Of a stretch of DNA of 6,140 nt, positions 5,564 to 6,140 are shown in pieces (within the stretch, counting starts at the first letter, position 1; each line of letters starts with the position of its first letter). Location of the stretch: the NCBI GenBank assembly GCA_008933525.1, contig WBUV01000204.1:1-6140 (forward strand), written 5' to 3'. The stretch comes from Bacteroidales bacterium. GTDB taxonomy: Bacteria; Bacteroidota; Bacteroidia; Bacteroidales; Tenuifilaceae. The notes beneath the pieces were generated by a model. That model saw only the letters and a list, made by a program, of their open reading frames with translations, did no database searches and was not told the origin of the DNA. Both the position numbers and the translations under genes were made by a program.

Positions 5564-6140
5564 ATGAAACGAGACATTATTACTATAGACAGAGACAAAT
5601 GTAACGGATGCGGACTATGTGTTAGCGGATGTCACGAAGGTGCATTGCAACTAATAGACAATAAAGCTGTACTTATAAGCGAATTAATGTGCGATGGTCT
5701 TGGAGCTTGCATAGGTGAATGCCCTGAGGGTGCAATAACCATTGAGCATCGCGAAGCAGAGGCTTACGACGAGGCTCTAACAATCAGTAAGATGGTTGGT
5801 AACGGCAAAAACACTGTGGTTGCTCACCTTAAACACCTTAAAGATTACAATGAGAAGGAATACTTACGTCAGGGTGTTGAATGGTTACTAGCTAACAGAG
5901 ATAAACTAAACTTTAACTTAGACGAAGTTATGCAGGAAGTTCACAATCACTCAAAAGGATCCGCTTGCGGATGCGGCGATAATCAGCCAAAGCAACCTCA
6001 AGTTCAAGTTCAGCAACAAGCACATCATCACGGTGGAGGTTGCCCAGGTTCAGCGGCACGCAGTTTTGGAGGTGGAATGGCAATGGCTCAGGATAACGCA
6101 ATGGTTTCAGGCAAGTCGGAACTTACGCACTGGCCTGTTC
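5564..6140 (+). CDS. 4Fe-4S ferredoxin-family protein, C-terminus cut by window edge
   Basis: Seen: an open frame of 192 complete codons running off the window. An N-terminal ferredoxin domain carries a complete cluster motif [11 protein letters not shown] (Cys13, 16, 19, 23) and a second motif [12 protein letters not shown] (Cys43, 49, 53) in which the usual second cysteine is Leu46. A helical linker (about 65-130) follows, then CGCG (Cys135, Cys137), a Q/P/H-rich insert (about 141-156) with [10 protein letters not shown] (Cys160), and SELTHWPV at the cut. CGCG, GGCPGS and a WPV segment are features I associate with a family of anaerobe iron-sulphur proteins of about 260-300 residues, so roughly a third is missing. 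It is probably a cytoplasmic electron carrier or redox-stress protein; the partner is unknown. The start follows an A-rich leader (AAAAACTAAAAAT) without a Shine-Dalgarno sequence, usual for Bacteroidetes. It is transcribed away from the other genes. Confidence 0.9.
   Translation, partial: MKRDIITIDRDKCNGCGLCVSGCHEGALQLIDNKAVLISELMCDGLGACIGECPEGAITIEHREAEAYDEALTISKMVGNGKNTVVAHLKHLKDYNEKEYLRQGVEWLLANRDKLNFNLDEVMQEVHNHSKGSACGCGDNQPKQPQVQVQQQAHHHGGGCPGSAARSFGGGMAMAQDNAMVSGKSELTHWPV

Overview
The window looks like a chromosomal piece of an anaerobic Bacteroidetes (Bacteroidales-like) bacterium. This is inferred from A+T-rich intergenic DNA, starts preceded by A-rich tracts instead of Shine-Dalgarno sequences, a TAnnTTTG-type -7 promoter element, a lipoprotein gene typical of the phylum, and the HutI/fused-FtcD style of histidine catabolism. 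No mobile element, CRISPR array, tRNA or rRNA is visible.

Layout from left to right. Bases 1-32 (minus) may be the first codons of a further gene, cut by the window edge. Bases 39-3756 (minus) form a tight histidine-utilisation operon read right to left: hutI (imidazolonepropionase), a DUF4197-type lipoprotein, then ftcD (fused formiminotransferase-cyclodeaminase), with gaps of only 11 and 35 bp. Bases 3757-4088 are non-coding. They hold two adjacent palindromes close to hutI, a G+C-rich bulged hairpin, and a strong rho-independent terminator belonging to the genes on the right. Bases 4089-5137 (minus) are a two-gene unit overlapping by an ATGA: an eight-helix membrane protein followed by an unrecognised 78-residue protein. 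Bases 5138-5563 are a divergent intergenic region. From 5564 (plus) runs a two-cluster ferredoxin-like protein, cut by the right edge.

How the genes work together. HutI opens imidazolonepropionate to N-formimino-L-glutamate. FtcD moves the formimino group to tetrahydrofolate and deaminates it to 5,10-methenyl-THF, leaving glutamate and ammonia. The enzymes for the first two steps (HutH, HutU) are not in the window. The lipoprotein between the two enzymes has no known place in this pathway.

The most informative regulatory signal is upstream of the ferredoxin gene. A 16-bp dyad (TGTAA-N6-ATACA) of Crp/Fnr-family architecture is centred about 42 bp before the start site predicted from a TACTTTTG -7 element. 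That is the geometry of a class II activator, and no clear -33 element is present. The ferredoxin itself lacks one cysteine of its second cluster motif. I see no clear evidence for a wholly new multi-gene system. The best leads are the coupled membrane protein/small protein pair, the lipoprotein inside the hut operon, and the regulated ferredoxin.
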